A DNA stretch of 64,000 nt from Campylobacteraceae bacterium. Lineage in GTDB: Bacteria > Campylobacterota > Campylobacteria > Campylobacterales > Campylobacteraceae. The stretch covers positions 1 through 64,000 of the forward strand of contig JAAYPR010000034.1 in assembly GCA_012519705.1 (NCBI GenBank). The letters are read 5' to 3'. The notes beneath the pieces were generated by a model that was given only the letters and a program-made list of their open reading frames with translations, was not told the DNA's origin and did not search any database. The position numbers and the translations under genes were made by a program. Shown here piece after piece: positions 9,101 through 18,350 of the stretch; the first letter of the stretch is position 1; each line of letters starts with the position of its first letter.

Positions 9101-10078
9101 CTAAAAATCAAACAAACTAGCTTCTTTTTTAGGGCTATTTAGGCTAGCTAAAATTTCATCTTTGTCGCCTAAGATTAAGGCGTAATGAAAATCATAAGTT
9201 ACTTTTATCTCATCTAAATTTGCAAATTTTATATCGGTTTTTAAGTTTGAGTTAGCAGGTGACATTGTGATAATTCCACTCCTAAATTTAGAGTTCAAAA
9301 ACTCGCTCGCTCTTATAAAAAGTGCCTCATCACTCTCAACTATAAAAGCTCTATAGCTCTCTCCAAATCCTTTAACTTGATAGAATTTATCCACAAAAAT
9401 AGGTTCAAAATGCCCTATCCCCCTAAAATCTCTAAATTTAATCTCCAAACCATTTTTATCCATAAACTCCAAAATAGCCCAAATTTCAGGCATAAAAATT
9501 TGAGGTAAATTTAGAGTGTAGTTTTCATCTTTGTATCTAAATTTAGAAAAAAACAAAGAGCCACTATTTTCAAAGGAAGCGTCAAATTTAGGCTCTAAAA
9601 CACTAAAATTTAGAGTTATTTTTTCTATCAGCTCCCTATCATCACTAAAAAACAGCTCCCCGCTTTTAGCCTTCATAACATCTATAAAAAGCTCTTCAGT
9701 AGAACTATCCACAAATTTAACGCTAGGTGAAATTTTAGAGTGTCTTAAAACTTTCATCATCAAAGGGGTTACGTAGATAAATTTTAAAGCATTCAAAGTT
9801 GCCATAAAACGCATAAGTTTAAACATAGCGTTTTTTAAGTTTTCAACTTTTATATAAGCGATTTCACTATTTTTAACTTCAAATTTGTTATCAAAGATGA
9901 TAGCATAAGCCCCTTTTTCTATGGCAGTTTGCACGTCATCATCACTTGCATTTACCGCTAAAAAGGCACTTCCAAGGCTAACGTCTTTTAAGTTAAACGT
10001 AAAACTCTCTACACTACTAATTTGCGGTGAGTTTAGTAAAGTTCCGTGCATTAGCCTTGTAAGGTTGTCGATTCTCAT
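9101..10078 (-). CDS. Conserved Campylobacter protein with a Mur-ligase-like N-terminal domain
   Basis: 325 aa. The N-terminal segment (SLGSAFLAVNASDDDV, then AIEKGAYAIIFD, about residues 34-62) resembles the UDP-sugar-binding N-terminal domain of MurE/MurF. However, no GTNGKTT-type ATP loop follows, so ligase activity is doubtful. The stop region overlaps nothing downstream, and the start overlaps the metG stop by 4 nt, so it is co-translated with metG. A gene at the same place next to metG exists in C. jejuni as far as I recall. I do not know its function; the Mur resemblance is by eye only. Confidence 0.6.
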   Translation of the reverse strand: MRIDNLTRLMHGTLLNSPQISSVESFTFNLKDVSLGSAFLAVNASDDDVQTAIEKGAYAIIFDNKFEVKNSEIAYIKVENLKNAMFKLMRFMATLNALKFIYVTPLMMKVLRHSKISPSVKFVDSSTEELFIDVMKAKSGELFFSDDRELIEKITLNFSVLEPKFDASFENSGSLFFSKFRYKDENYTLNLPQIFMPEIWAILEFMDKNGLEIKFRDFRGIGHFEPIFVDKFYQVKGFGESYRAFIVESDEALFIRASEFLNSKFRSGIITMSPANSNLKTDIKFANLDEIKVTYDFHYALILGDKDEILASLNSPKKEASLFDF

Positions 10079-11964
10079 CCAACAATCGCCCCGTTTTTAA
10101 CTTCACTCATCGGATTTAGCAGCGTTAAGCTTCCATCTTCAGCACTCAAAATCATCCCTTGACTTAAGTGTTTGAAAATCGTAGCTGGTTTTAAGTTCGC
10201 TAAAACACAAACTTGTTTGCCGACTAAATCCTTTGGGTTGTAGTATTTTGCGATACCTGAGATTATCTGTCTTGGTGTGTCTTCGCCTAAATCTATCTTA
10301 AATTTCAGTAGTTTATCGCTTCCCTCGATATTTTCACACTCTAGCACTTCGCCTACTTTTATAACTATGTTTTTAAAGTCATCTATTGTGATGGTATCTT
10401 CGGTTTTATCCTCCTTGCTATCCACCGCAACAGGGCTATCAAGAAGCTGGTTTTCAACCTTTACAAAAAGCGGCTCTGTATCTTTTGCTACGAAATCTAA
10501 AAGCTCGTTTTCAACTATGATTTTATTATAAGTTTCAGTATTTATTTCAAAACTTAGAGCTTCTGCGATTTTCTCAGCTGTTTTTGGCATAGCAGGACTT
10601 AGCAAAATAGTCGCTTTTGCAAGCAAATTTGTTACCATCGCCACTAAAGCAAGAGCTTTTTTCTCATCGCCATTTTTTATCAAATTCCACGGTTCATATT
10701 TTGCAACACTTGCATTTGCAAGATATAAAATTTTCCAAATTTCTTCTAAACACTTGCTAGTTGCAACCTCTTCTATCTCTTTTAAAGCGTTATCTATATA
10801 GGTTTTAGCAAGTTCTAACTCCTCGCTAAAATACTCTTTTACATCACCGCTTTCTATCTTATAGTCTGAATATTTTTTACTCATACCGATGATTCTGTTT
10901 AGTAGGTTTCCTAAGTCGTTACTTAACTCGCTGTTGATTCTAGCGATTAGTGCTTTTTGTGAAAAGTCGCCGTCTTGTCCAAATGGCACTTCTCTAAGTA
11001 AGAAGTATCTAAACTGCTCTAATCCATAAGCCTGTGCAACTTCTCTTGGATTTACCACGTTTCCTAAAGATTTACTCATCTTTCTGCCATCTCTTGTCCA
11101 CCAGCCGTGAGCCGCGATAGTTTTAGGAAGTGGAAGCCCTAAACTTAGCAAAAACGCCGGCCAATAAACTGCGTGAAATCTTAAAATATCTTTTCCAACT
11201 AAATGAGTTGTATTTTCCCAGTAGCTCATATTTTCAGCATCTCTTAAATACCCTAAAGATGATGGGTAGATAAGCAGAGCATCAAGCCAAACATACATTA
11301 TATGATCAGGCTCATTGATATGCTCTGGAAGTTTTACACCCCAACTAAAGCCCGTTCTTGTAACAGAGAGGTCTCTAAGTCCGTTTTTTACAAAATTTAT
11401 AACTTCGTTTTTTCTACCTTTTGGAAGGATAGACTCATCACTTTCATACCATTTTAAAAGCTCTTTTTCATAGTTTGAGAGTTTGAAAAAGTAGCTTTCT
11501 TCTTTTAACATTCTTGTAGGTTTTCCACAGTCTGGGCAGTACTCATCATCTATTAGCTGAGTTTCAGGGAAAAAGCTCTCACAACTTACACAGTAGTGCC
11601 CCTCATACTCGCCTTTGTAAATATCGCCCTTTTCATACATGATAGAAAATGCTTTTTGCACGGTTTTCACATGCTCTTCATCAGTAGTTCTAAAGTATCT
11701 ATCATAGCTTATTTCAAACTCATCCCAAAGGCTCTTAAACTCGGCACTTACCTTATCAGCATACTCTTTTGGTGAGTAGCCTCTACTTTTTGCTGCTTCT
11801 TCTATCTTTTGCCCATGCTCATCAGTCCCAGTCATAAAAAACACATCATCGCCCCTTAGCCTATAAAATCTAGCCAAAGTATCAGCGATAATGGTTGTAT
11901 ATGCATGCCCGATATGCGGGATGTCATTTACGTAATAAATCGGTGTAGTTATAAATTTTTTCAT
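10075..11964 (-). CDS. metG: Methionyl-tRNA synthetase
   Basis: Charges tRNA-Met. It is a class I synthetase with the HIGH motif HIGH at 17-20 and KMSKS at 295-299. A zinc knuckle of the two-CxxC type (C125, C128, C143, C146) and a C-terminal EMAP-II/Arc1p-like tRNA-binding domain from about residue 525 (KVGEVLECENIEGSDKLLKF) complete it. At 629 aa it matches the long, dimeric bacterial form. It is followed by the Mur-like gene (4-nt overlap) and preceded by a 61-codon ORF and fbp on the same strand. Confidence 0.97.
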   Translation of the reverse strand: MKKFITTPIYYVNDIPHIGHAYTTIIADTLARFYRLRGDDVFFMTGTDEHGQKIEEAAKSRGYSPKEYADKVSAEFKSLWDEFEISYDRYFRTTDEEHVKTVQKAFSIMYEKGDIYKGEYEGHYCVSCESFFPETQLIDDEYCPDCGKPTRMLKEESYFFKLSNYEKELLKWYESDESILPKGRKNEVINFVKNGLRDLSVTRTGFSWGVKLPEHINEPDHIMYVWLDALLIYPSSLGYLRDAENMSYWENTTHLVGKDILRFHAVYWPAFLLSLGLPLPKTIAAHGWWTRDGRKMSKSLGNVVNPREVAQAYGLEQFRYFLLREVPFGQDGDFSQKALIARINSELSNDLGNLLNRIIGMSKKYSDYKIESGDVKEYFSEELELAKTYIDNALKEIEEVATSKCLEEIWKILYLANASVAKYEPWNLIKNGDEKKALALVAMVTNLLAKATILLSPAMPKTAEKIAEALSFEINTETYNKIIVENELLDFVAKDTEPLFVKVENQLLDSPVAVDSKEDKTEDTITIDDFKNIVIKVGEVLECENIEGSDKLLKFKIDLGEDTPRQIISGIAKYYNPKDLVGKQVCVLANLKPATIFKHLSQGMILSAEDGSLTLLNPMSEVKNGAIVG

Positions 11965-11996
11965 CTTTGTCCTTTTGTTCCTTTTTTGTTTAAATT

Positions 11997-12182
11997 TTAA
12001 AAATCAAATCCGCCGGTTTTGCCCTTGCTCATGCTCTCATAAGCTGCTTTTACATACTCATCTCTTAGCTCACACTCTAGGAATTTATCGCACTCTGAGC
12101 AGGTTTTTAAAGAGTGGCTTTCTTGGCAATCTTTTAGCTTCAAAGTCATCTCATCAAGATAAATTTCAAATCTATCTTTCAT
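11997..12182 (-). CDS. Small cysteine-rich protein, conserved position between fbp and metG
   Basis: 61 aa with four cysteines (C19, C28, C31, C37), two of them in a CSEC motif that could bind zinc or another metal. It starts 3 bases after the fbp stop, with AAAGG 7 bases before the ATG. This tight coupling supports a real gene, and a small ORF occupies the same slot in C. jejuni by memory. There is no signal peptide or membrane segment; the protein is acidic with a Lys/Gly-containing tail. The function is unknown. Confidence 0.75.
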   Translation of the reverse strand: MKDRFEIYLDEMTLKLKDCQESHSLKTCSECDKFLECELRDEYVKAAYESMSKGKTGGFDF

Positions 12183-12185
12183 CTT

Positions 12186-13040
12186 TTAACCTTTATAAAA
12201 AGTTTTTAGTTTTTCTATCTCATACTTTGAGCCAAAGAAACACGGGCTTGTTTGGTGAGTCTCTTTTACCTCGATATCTAAAAGTGAGTTAAATTTGCCA
12301 TTTTCAAATTTGCCATCCGTTGTTGCCCCACCTGCTTTTTCATAAATATATGCAAAAGGTAGAACCTCAAAAACAACTCTTAGTTTTCCGTTTACATTAT
12401 CACTCGTTGCTGGGTAACTAAAGAGTCCGCCACCTTTTAGTAAAATTTGATGCAAATCCGCAACCATCGCTCCGCTATATCTAAGCCTATATTTCTCATC
12501 AAAAAGGCTTTTTATAAGCTCTCTATGAGTTTCACTCCAGCCCCACTGGCTTGCTCCTGTTGCGTTAAGTTTGCCTTTTTCGTTAAGTTTTAAAACTTTT
12601 ATCTCTTTAAACTCACCGTTTCTATCAGCTCTGTAAAGAACTGGCTCATCTTTGCAAACCACAAGTTCAAGGCGAGGTCCATAAACTGAGTAAACACTCA
12701 TAACTAAGTTTTTAGCACTAACTTCGTTCTCATAAATAGCAAAGATTGAACCAACTGATAAGTTTACATCAACTAAGCTTGAGCCATCAAGTGGATCATA
12801 AGCTATGATGAATTTAGCACTCTCGTTTAAATTTAACGGCTCATCTTTTTCTTCGCTTATTAGAGCTTTAATATCTAGTTTTGAAAGCTCTTCTGTGATA
12901 ATCTCATCGCTTAAAACATCTAGCTTTAGCTGAGTGTCGCCTGTGTGGTTTTGAGCGTCCGTATAGCCTAAATCAGCGTATTTAACAGCCTCACTTATAC
13001 GTAAAACTGCTTTTTTTATACTACTTAAAATTTCATCCAT
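12186..13040 (-). CDS. fbp: Fructose-1,6-bisphosphatase class 1
   Basis: Hydrolyses fructose 1,6-bisphosphate to fructose 6-phosphate, the committed step of gluconeogenesis. Campylobacters depend on it because most lack a complete catabolic glycolysis. The metal-binding motifs SEEKDE (62-67) and DPLDGSS (82-88) are intact, and the sugar-phosphate-binding [13 protein letters not shown] segment is present. At 284 aa it is shorter than the E. coli enzyme (332 aa) but of the size I expect in Campylobacter. It sits between mobB and the 61-aa gene and is co-directional with both. Confidence 0.95.
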   Translation of the reverse strand: MDEILSSIKKAVLRISEAVKYADLGYTDAQNHTGDTQLKLDVLSDEIITEELSKLDIKALISEEKDEPLNLNESAKFIIAYDPLDGSSLVDVNLSVGSIFAIYENEVSAKNLVMSVYSVYGPRLELVVCKDEPVLYRADRNGEFKEIKVLKLNEKGKLNATGASQWGWSETHRELIKSLFDEKYRLRYSGAMVADLHQILLKGGGLFSYPATSDNVNGKLRVVFEVLPFAYIYEKAGGATTDGKFENGKFNSLLDIEVKETHQTSPCFFGSKYEIEKLKTFYKG

Positions 13041-13061
13041 TTCTAACCTCTTCTATAATTT

Positions 13062-13541
13062 TTATAACTTTTTGGCATTTTCTATAACCCACTCACAGAT
13101 ACTTTTAGCATCGTTTATATCGTAGTGTGGCAGGTTTCCGCTATATTCTAGCCCATCCGTTGCTATAGCGTCTGATACTTCAAAATACTCTTCATCAAGT
13201 TTACCTCTAAAAAGGCTCATCCTTGGAAGTGGCAGAGTTTTAAGCCCTTCAACTATGAGTAAATCAAACTCGCCTATCATAGCAACTATCTCATCTAAAC
13301 TTTTTGTCTCTTTGCTAAAATATGTCGTTCTTGTAGGGCTTGCTACGACAACATCCGCCCCAATTTCACTAAATTTATAACTATCTTTTCCTTCAACATC
13401 AAACTCAGCTTTATCGCTTGGGTCGTGTTTCATAATAACAACTTTAAGCCCATCGTCTATAAACTTTTTAGCTACTTTTACAATAAGCGTTGTTTTGCCT
13501 GTATTTGATGGTCCAGAAAACGCAACAGCTAATCTTTTCAT
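13062..13541 (-). CDS. mobB: Molybdopterin-guanine dinucleotide biosynthesis protein B
   Basis: A GTP-binding accessory protein that assists MobA in attaching GMP to molybdopterin, needed for formate dehydrogenase, nitrate and TMAO/DMSO reductases. The P-loop GPSNTGKTT is at 10-18. The conserved KHD (VVIMKHD) and the late LLIVEGLK segment are seen. The length of 159 aa fits. It lies 21 bases upstream of fbp on the same strand. Confidence 0.92.
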   Translation of the reverse strand: MKRLAVAFSGPSNTGKTTLIVKVAKKFIDDGLKVVIMKHDPSDKAEFDVEGKDSYKFSEIGADVVVASPTRTTYFSKETKSLDEIVAMIGEFDLLIVEGLKTLPLPRMSLFRGKLDEEYFEVSDAIATDGLEYSGNLPHYDINDAKSICEWVIENAKKL

Positions 13542-13636
13542 CTTTTTCCTTAAATAAATTTGCTGATTATACCTATTTTAGCCTATAAAAAGGCTAAATT
13601 TGATAAAATACTTGAAAATTTATCTAAGGTAAAAAT

Positions 13637-14122
13637 ATGAAAAAACTTTATTTAGCTCTTATCTTTCTAGCACTTCTTACGGGTTGCTCAACAAAAGAGT
13701 CAAAACACGAACCTTTTCAAAACGAACTTTTAGCCTATACACAAAAATTTGAAAGAGTAAATAGAAGCGATAGATACTTAGCTGTTGCTACCTATATAAA
13801 CCCTGTTTTAAAGACAGAAGATTTAAGGGAAAGATTTGTTCTCTCATCATATCCGGTTGAAGAAGAGATTGTTCTAGGCTCTATAAAAGTAAACGGTGGT
13901 GCAAATTTAAGCGTTAGAGAGCTTAGTCATGATGACGAGCTTTTAGAACTAGCCAATATCAAACTTCCTTGGAGTAAGCATTATGAGATAATCAGCCCTG
14001 AAAAAAAGGCTGACTATCTAACACTAACTTATGAAACCTCTAGAAAAACAAAAGTAAATTTAAGATTTCTAAAAGTTTCAAAGTCAATGTATTGGAACCC
14101 TAAAGTAGAGCTGGATGATTAG
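13637..14122 (+). CDS. Lipoprotein of unknown function
   Basis: 161 aa with a clear type II signal peptide: MKKLYLALIFLALLTGC gives the lipobox LLTGC with Cys17 as the lipidation site. The mature part is hydrophilic and rich in beta-type sequence, with no recognised domain. It is transcribed alone on the plus strand, divergent from mobB and convergent with slt. A lipoprotein gene holds the same place in C. jejuni between mobB and slt, as I recall. An AT-only perfect palindrome at 14124-14141 follows the stop and might act as a weak terminator. Confidence 0.8.
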   Translation: MKKLYLALIFLALLTGCSTKESKHEPFQNELLAYTQKFERVNRSDRYLAVATYINPVLKTEDLRERFVLSSYPVEEEIVLGSIKVNGGANLSVRELSHDDELLELANIKLPWSKHYEIISPEKKADYLTLTYETSRKTKVNLRFLKVSKSMYWNPKVELDD

Positions 14123-14161
14123 TTTTTTATTTAAATAAAAACGGCTTTAAAGATTTAAAAA

Positions 14162-14203
14162 ACTAGATTGCCACGCCGGACAACGTCTAGCTTGCAATGA
14201 CGG
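14162..14203. repeat. Nested palindromic repeat, copy 1
   Basis: Reads ACTAGATTGCCACG ... GCAATGACG on the plus strand, the same outer arms as the copies at 21.2-21.8 kb and 44.0-44.4 kb. The inner hairpin is imperfect: on the minus strand GCTAGAC-GTT-GTCCGGC has one mismatch and one G-T pair. It sits between the converging lipoprotein and slt genes. Confidence 0.8.
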
Positions 14204-14216
14204 GTAGGAAAAAATC

Positions 14217-15863
14217 CTACCTATAGCTATCACTTCTAGACGGTACTAAGGTATCGCCTAAAAGCTCACTTATAGAGATCTCGCGTCCTAAAATTTGAGA
14301 GTATACTATATAGTTTGATAATACTTTTTTAGCATACTCTCTACTTTCTGCGTAAGTCACTAACTCCATCGATAAAAATGGCTCAAATTTAGAGTATTCA
14401 GCGTTTGCAAACAAATCCCCTCTAGTTATCAACTTTTTTGTAAATCCAATCCCTCCGTTATAGGCATAAGCTACAAAAATCGGACTTTGAAGGTATTTTT
14501 CTAGCCAGTCAAGGTGGATATTTGCCATAGTATAAGCTGTTTTTGGGTTAAAAACATCATCTTGGTCAAAGTTTTTAAAAGTCTCTTTGTTTTTCGCCGC
14601 CCAGTCGTTCGCAACAAAAGGCATAAACTGCATAGTTCCTAAAGCATAAGAGATAGATATCGCACTTTGGACAAACCTACTCTCTTGCCTTGCAAGTGCT
14701 AAGATAAGGGCTTTTCTATGGATATCATCAGTGCCAATATGCTCCATAAAAGCAAGCGGATAGAAGTTATCTTGATACCCTGAGAGGATATTTGAGATAT
14801 AAATATACTCCCCTGGAGTTTCCTTAGTGTCAAATTTAGTGGCATACTCTTTTAAAGTAGCACTGTCTAAAGTTTTAACTTTTTCTCTTAAATTTACCCA
14901 GTGAAATGGATTTTGCGGGTCATAGCCAGCGACTTTTTCTTTAGTTGGCTTTGGGATAACGATATTAAAAACCTTATCTAGTCCAGTAAGCTCTTTTGCA
15001 TAGATAGAGTACATATTTATGCTACTGCTAGTTGCGACTTTTAGTAGAGCTTCCTCGCTGTTTGACGCTAGATAAATCCATAAATTTGCTTTGTCTTTAT
15101 CATCTTGTTTTTTATAAGTGTCAACGGCTCTTTTAAAAAACTTAACAGAGTCACTGTATTTATGCCATTTTATAGCATTTATTCCTAGATAAAACGCCCC
15201 ATGTTCGCTAAAACTGCTTGAGTCAATGTCTATCAAGCTTTTTCTTAAAGTTGCGTTAGTTCTGTTAATAACCGCATCCGTGATAAAAGTGTTAAAATAC
15301 TTGTCATTTCCTAAAAGCGAGGCAAACTCAGGAGTTAGAGCGAAATTAAACTTACTATTTCTCTCCGTTCCGCTCAAGCTTTTGTAATAGCTAAAAAAGT
15401 TCTCCACGTGAAAGGTATCAGCGTAGTATTTAGCAGGGTTTTTTGTGTTAAACCCTTTTAGTAGATTCACTTTGTCAGGCGTTCCTGCTAATTCGGTTAT
15501 TAAACGGTTTCTTACATCAGATGAGAGGTTTTTTATAAAGCTTGGATTCATCCTTTGGATTTTACAGCTTAAGTTTGCATCCAAAATATTATTAGTCCAA
15601 ACACCCTTACATCTATCGTATGGAACAGGTTTTCCAAACAGCTTATCAAGCTCAGTTGCAAGTTTTCCTCTTCTTCTAAAAACATCTTTGCTTAGTTCTT
15701 TAACTTCGGCTTTGTTGTAGTTTGTCTCAGTTATAAGTCTGTGGATATAGTAGTCTTTCGCCAAAGATTTTGGCTCATTTTTTAACTCTTCATAACTTCT
15801 TACTTCAGCGTTTGCCAAGCTTACAAAGCAAACTAAAAGTAAAAACTTAAATACGTGACGCAT
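14217..15863 (-). CDS. slt: Soluble-type lytic murein transglycosylase (Slt70-like)
   Basis: Cleaves peptidoglycan glycan strands, forming 1,6-anhydro ends. A signal peptide ([18 protein letters not shown]) sends it to the periplasm. A long helical superhelix-type region is followed by a C-terminal GH23 domain with catalytic Glu394 in ARQESRFVQSAIS, then GTMQFMP and AYNGG. The ATG at 15863 is preferred to an in-frame TTG six bases earlier because of the GGTGG spacing. It overlaps the end of the YggT gene by 17 nt. A short hairpin (GTAGGA / TCCTAC, 14204-14220) straddles the stop codon. Confidence 0.93.
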   Translation of the reverse strand: MRHVFKFLLLVCFVSLANAEVRSYEELKNEPKSLAKDYYIHRLITETNYNKAEVKELSKDVFRRRGKLATELDKLFGKPVPYDRCKGVWTNNILDANLSCKIQRMNPSFIKNLSSDVRNRLITELAGTPDKVNLLKGFNTKNPAKYYADTFHVENFFSYYKSLSGTERNSKFNFALTPEFASLLGNDKYFNTFITDAVINRTNATLRKSLIDIDSSSFSEHGAFYLGINAIKWHKYSDSVKFFKRAVDTYKKQDDKDKANLWIYLASNSEEALLKVATSSSINMYSIYAKELTGLDKVFNIVIPKPTKEKVAGYDPQNPFHWVNLREKVKTLDSATLKEYATKFDTKETPGEYIYISNILSGYQDNFYPLAFMEHIGTDDIHRKALILALARQESRFVQSAISISYALGTMQFMPFVANDWAAKNKETFKNFDQDDVFNPKTAYTMANIHLDWLEKYLQSPIFVAYAYNGGIGFTKKLITRGDLFANAEYSKFEPFLSMELVTYAESREYAKKVLSNYIVYSQILGREISISELLGDTLVPSRSDSYR

Positions 15864-16143
15864 AAGCAACCACCAAATTTACAAAAAACTCATCTATAAA
15901 AACAAGGGCCAAAAGCACTATCATCGGAGCAAAGTCAAGTCCGCCGTAAGCTGTGGGAATCCTTCTTCTTATGAAGCTATAAACCGGCTCTGTTAATCTA
16001 TAAACTATCTGAACAAGTTTATTATACGGGTCTGGATTTACAAAGCTAAACACCGCCCCAGCGATGATAATTAATGTATAAACGAAAATCAAAATGTGCA
16101 AAATTTGTGCTACAGCCATCAAAAACATTTTTAAAACTAACAA
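15847..16143 (-). CDS. YggT family membrane protein
   Basis: 98 aa with two hydrophobic segments (about 8-34 and 70-95) around a short loop containing the YggT-typical [16 protein letters not shown] and [12 protein letters not shown] motifs. In other bacteria the family is linked to envelope integrity and cell-shape or division factors, but no activity is proven. The start is TTG 16143, placed 5 bases after AAAGGAG inside the end of gltX; an ATG at 16128 is possible. It is coupled to both gltX (7-nt overlap) and slt. Confidence 0.86.
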   Translation of the reverse strand: MLVLKMFLMAVAQILHILIFVYTLIIIAGAVFSFVNPDPYNKLVQIVYRLTEPVYSFIRRRIPTAYGGLDFAPMIVLLALVFIDEFFVNLVVAYASRI

Positions 16144-17432
16144 ATTATCTCCTTTATATCATCTTTTATAAGTGGGTATAACGCCCCAAGCTCAGGACCG
16201 TGAGGCTCATTTGTAAGAAGTAGTCTAAGAGGCATAAAAAACCCTTTTCCTTTAAGCCCTGTCCTACTCATAAGCTCTTTTTTAAACTCATCAAAACTCT
16301 CAAATTTAGGCATCTCTAAAATAGCTTTTTTTATTAAATTTGCATTTTCTTTAAACTCATCAGGCAGAGTTTTTGAGCTATAAATTTGCTCAATTTTAGC
16401 TTTTATTTCAGGTATCAAACTCCCCTCTTCTGTGTAGAATTTAATCAAATCCGCAAATTTCACGTCCATCTCAAAAAGCTCGCCAAGTCTTTCGCTACTT
16501 GCAAGGCGGATATGCTCCCTGTTAAGCTGGGTAAGTCTATCTATGTCAAATTTAGCTGGACTTTTTGAGAGATTTTCTATATCAAACCACTCTATTGCTT
16601 CACTCAGAGTAAAAACTTCTTTTGGAGTTTTGTTTCCTAGTAAAACTAGATAGTTTAAAATCGCCTCTGGCAGATACCCAGCCTCAAGCAGATATTTTAC
16701 AGATGAGTCATTTTCTCTTTTGCTCATCTTTTTACCCTCGATGTTTAGGATGATTGGCAGATGTGCATAACCTAGCTTTTTATCGTATCCTAGACACTCT
16801 CTTATCCACTCTTGTTTTGGAGTGTTGCTAACGTGATCTTCGCCCCTTATAACGTAACTTATATCCATAAGCATATCATCCACGGCACATGCGAAGTTGT
16901 AAGTTGGGGTTTTATCAGCTCTCATTATGACAAAACTATCTATATTTTCAGGCTCAAAGCTTAAGCTTCCCTTTATGCCATCACTAAACTCTATGCTTTT
17001 TGGTGGTTTTTTCATCCTAATTACAAAAGGCTTAAGCGAGTCTAGAACTTCGTAGTCACTTAATCTCTCACAAGTGCCATCATAGCGGTAAGCCACGCCC
17101 TCGCTTTTTGCTTTTTCTTTTTTGGCTTCAAGTTCTTCTTCAGTACAAAAACAGCAAAACGCTTTGCCGTCAAGTAGTAACTTGTTTGCAAACTGTCTGT
17201 GGAATTTGAGATTTTCACTTTGGTAGTAAATAGCGTCCCACTTAAGTCCAAATTTAGTTAAAATCTCCTTTATCTCCTCATCTTTTCCCTCGATATTTCT
17301 CTCTTTATCAGTGTCTTCTATCCTTAAAATAAAACCATCATTTTTCTGTTTAGCAACTATGTAGTTTAAAATCGCTGCTCTTAAATTTCCTATATGCATA
17401 TCCCCTGTTGGCGATGGTGCAAAACGATACAT
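16137..17432 (-). CDS. gltX: Glutamyl-tRNA synthetase
   Basis: A class I synthetase that charges tRNA with glutamate. [12 protein letters not shown] at 5-16 carries the HIGH motif as HIGN, and KMSKREN is the KMSKS loop. There is also a Cys cluster (CFCTEEE followed by YDGTC). The start at 17432 is chosen because AAAAGGA lies 5 bases upstream, while an in-frame ATG at 17462 overlaps the promoter -10. The protein is 431 aa. Campylobacters often carry two GltX paralogs and make Gln-tRNA indirectly through GatCAB, so this copy could be the one acting on tRNA-Glu or on tRNA-Gln; the sequence alone does not tell me. Confidence 0.93.
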   Translation of the reverse strand: MYRFAPSPTGDMHIGNLRAAILNYIVAKQKNDGFILRIEDTDKERNIEGKDEEIKEILTKFGLKWDAIYYQSENLKFHRQFANKLLLDGKAFCCFCTEEELEAKKEKAKSEGVAYRYDGTCERLSDYEVLDSLKPFVIRMKKPPKSIEFSDGIKGSLSFEPENIDSFVIMRADKTPTYNFACAVDDMLMDISYVIRGEDHVSNTPKQEWIRECLGYDKKLGYAHLPIILNIEGKKMSKRENDSSVKYLLEAGYLPEAILNYLVLLGNKTPKEVFTLSEAIEWFDIENLSKSPAKFDIDRLTQLNREHIRLASSERLGELFEMDVKFADLIKFYTEEGSLIPEIKAKIEQIYSSKTLPDEFKENANLIKKAILEMPKFESFDEFKKELMSRTGLKGKGFFMPLRLLLTNEPHGPELGALYPLIKDDIKEIIC

Positions 17433-17460
17433 AAGCTTCCTTTTGTCAAATTTAAATGCC

Positions 17461-17466
17461 ATTATA
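17461..17466 (-). promoter_or_regulatory. -10 element (TATAAT) for the gltX-yggT-slt transcript
   Basis: On the minus strand TATAAT lies 28 bases before the chosen gltX start and overlaps an upstream in-frame ATG, which helps reject that ATG as the start codon. Confidence 0.6.
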
Positions 17467-17628
17467 CAGTATTAGAACTAACAAAAAGAGGACTAGGCTT
17501 AAATTTAAACTATTTCATTAAAATAATGTAACTTATTAAAAATATCCATAAAAAAAATAGATATTTCTTAAAACTAAGTTAAAGCTAATATTTAGTTTAT
17601 TTTGCTAAGATTATGGAACTTTATTACC

Positions 17629-17644
17629 AAAAAAAGGGGGGGGG
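17629..17644 (+). repeat. A7-G9 homopolymer tract at the ribosome binding site of a regulator gene
   Basis: Seven A (17629-17635) then nine G (17636-17644), ending 7 bases before the ATG at 17652. Poly-G tracts of about 8-11 are the classical slipped-strand phase-variation switches of Campylobacter. It is the only long G tract I found in the window. Its length would alter the translation-initiation region of the Crp/Fnr gene, or the frame from an ATG at 17613. Confidence 0.85.
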
Positions 17645-17651
17645 AACCTGT

Positions 17652-18290
17652 ATGGTCTCAACTATTCCTATTTTTAAAAACTTAAATTTAGAAGAGTTAA
17701 ACAAACTAAGAGATATGAGCACTCTTAAAAAATATAACAAAGGTGAAATCTTTTTTTATGAAGGTGAAGAACCAAAAACACTAGACATTTTAGTAAAAGG
17801 CAGGCTAAAACTTTATAAAACTAGCCCAAAAGGAAAAGAGGTTTTTCTTCACGATATTAAACCTATAAACCTCATCGCCGAACTTACATATATAGAAAAC
17901 ATTCCTTATCCAGCAAGCTCTGTTTTTTTAGAAAATAGCGAGGTTCTTAGGATAAATAGCTCTGAGTTTAGAAAAGAGTTTTCAAACCATCATGAGATAA
18001 CTTCTGGGCTTTTAAGATCAGTCTCACAAAAACTAAAAACTATGAACCAAGCTTTTAGAAGAGAGGCAGTTTTAGACAGCGAGAGTAAAGTTGCACACTT
18101 TATATGTGAAAATTTTGAAGCTTTTATATCTCTTAAATACTCTCAAATAGCTGATATGCTAAATTTAACCCCAGAGACATTTTCAAGAACTATAACTAAG
18201 TTCAAAAAATCAAATCTTTTGATAACCAACCTTGAGGGCAAAATAATAGGCTTTGACGAAGAAGGTCTGAAAGAGTATTTTATCGCTTAA
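17652..18290 (+). CDS. Crp/Fnr family transcriptional regulator
   Basis: 212 aa. An N-terminal cyclic-nucleotide-binding-type beta barrel (IFFYEGEEPKTLDILVKGRLK) is followed by a long helix and a C-terminal winged helix-turn-helix (YSQIADMLNLTPETFSRTIT, about 164-183). No cysteine cluster is present, so it is not an Fe-S FNR protein and probably senses a small ligand or heme. The ATG at 17652 uses the G9 tract as its Shine-Dalgarno. An alternative ATG at 17613 reads through the tract and would make expression frame-dependent. It is a single gene, divergent from gltX. Target genes are unknown. Confidence 0.86.
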   Translation: MVSTIPIFKNLNLEELNKLRDMSTLKKYNKGEIFFYEGEEPKTLDILVKGRLKLYKTSPKGKEVFLHDIKPINLIAELTYIENIPYPASSVFLENSEVLRINSSEFRKEFSNHHEITSGLLRSVSQKLKTMNQAFRREAVLDSESKVAHFICENFEAFISLKYSQIADMLNLTPETFSRTITKFKKSNLLITNLEGKIIGFDEEGLKEYFIA

Positions 18291-18350
18291 AGCTTTTTAA
18301 ATAAAAATTATGATATAAAACCTTTTTATTTTAAAAAAAGGAAAGTATTC

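Noticed and set aside
11975-12292. 105-codon plus-strand ORF at the metG/fbp junction
   Set aside because: It runs antisense across three real minus-strand genes and has no ribosome binding site.
17433-17462. gltX start at ATG 17462
   Set aside because: This ATG overlaps the TATAAT -10; the start at 17432 has AAAAGGA and begins with the family's [10 protein letters not shown].
17613-17651. N-terminal extension of the Crp/Fnr regulator from ATG 17613
   Set aside because: No ribosome binding site before 17613, and the encoded start (poly-Gly through the G tract) is not family-like. It is kept only as an alternative in the phase-variation idea.
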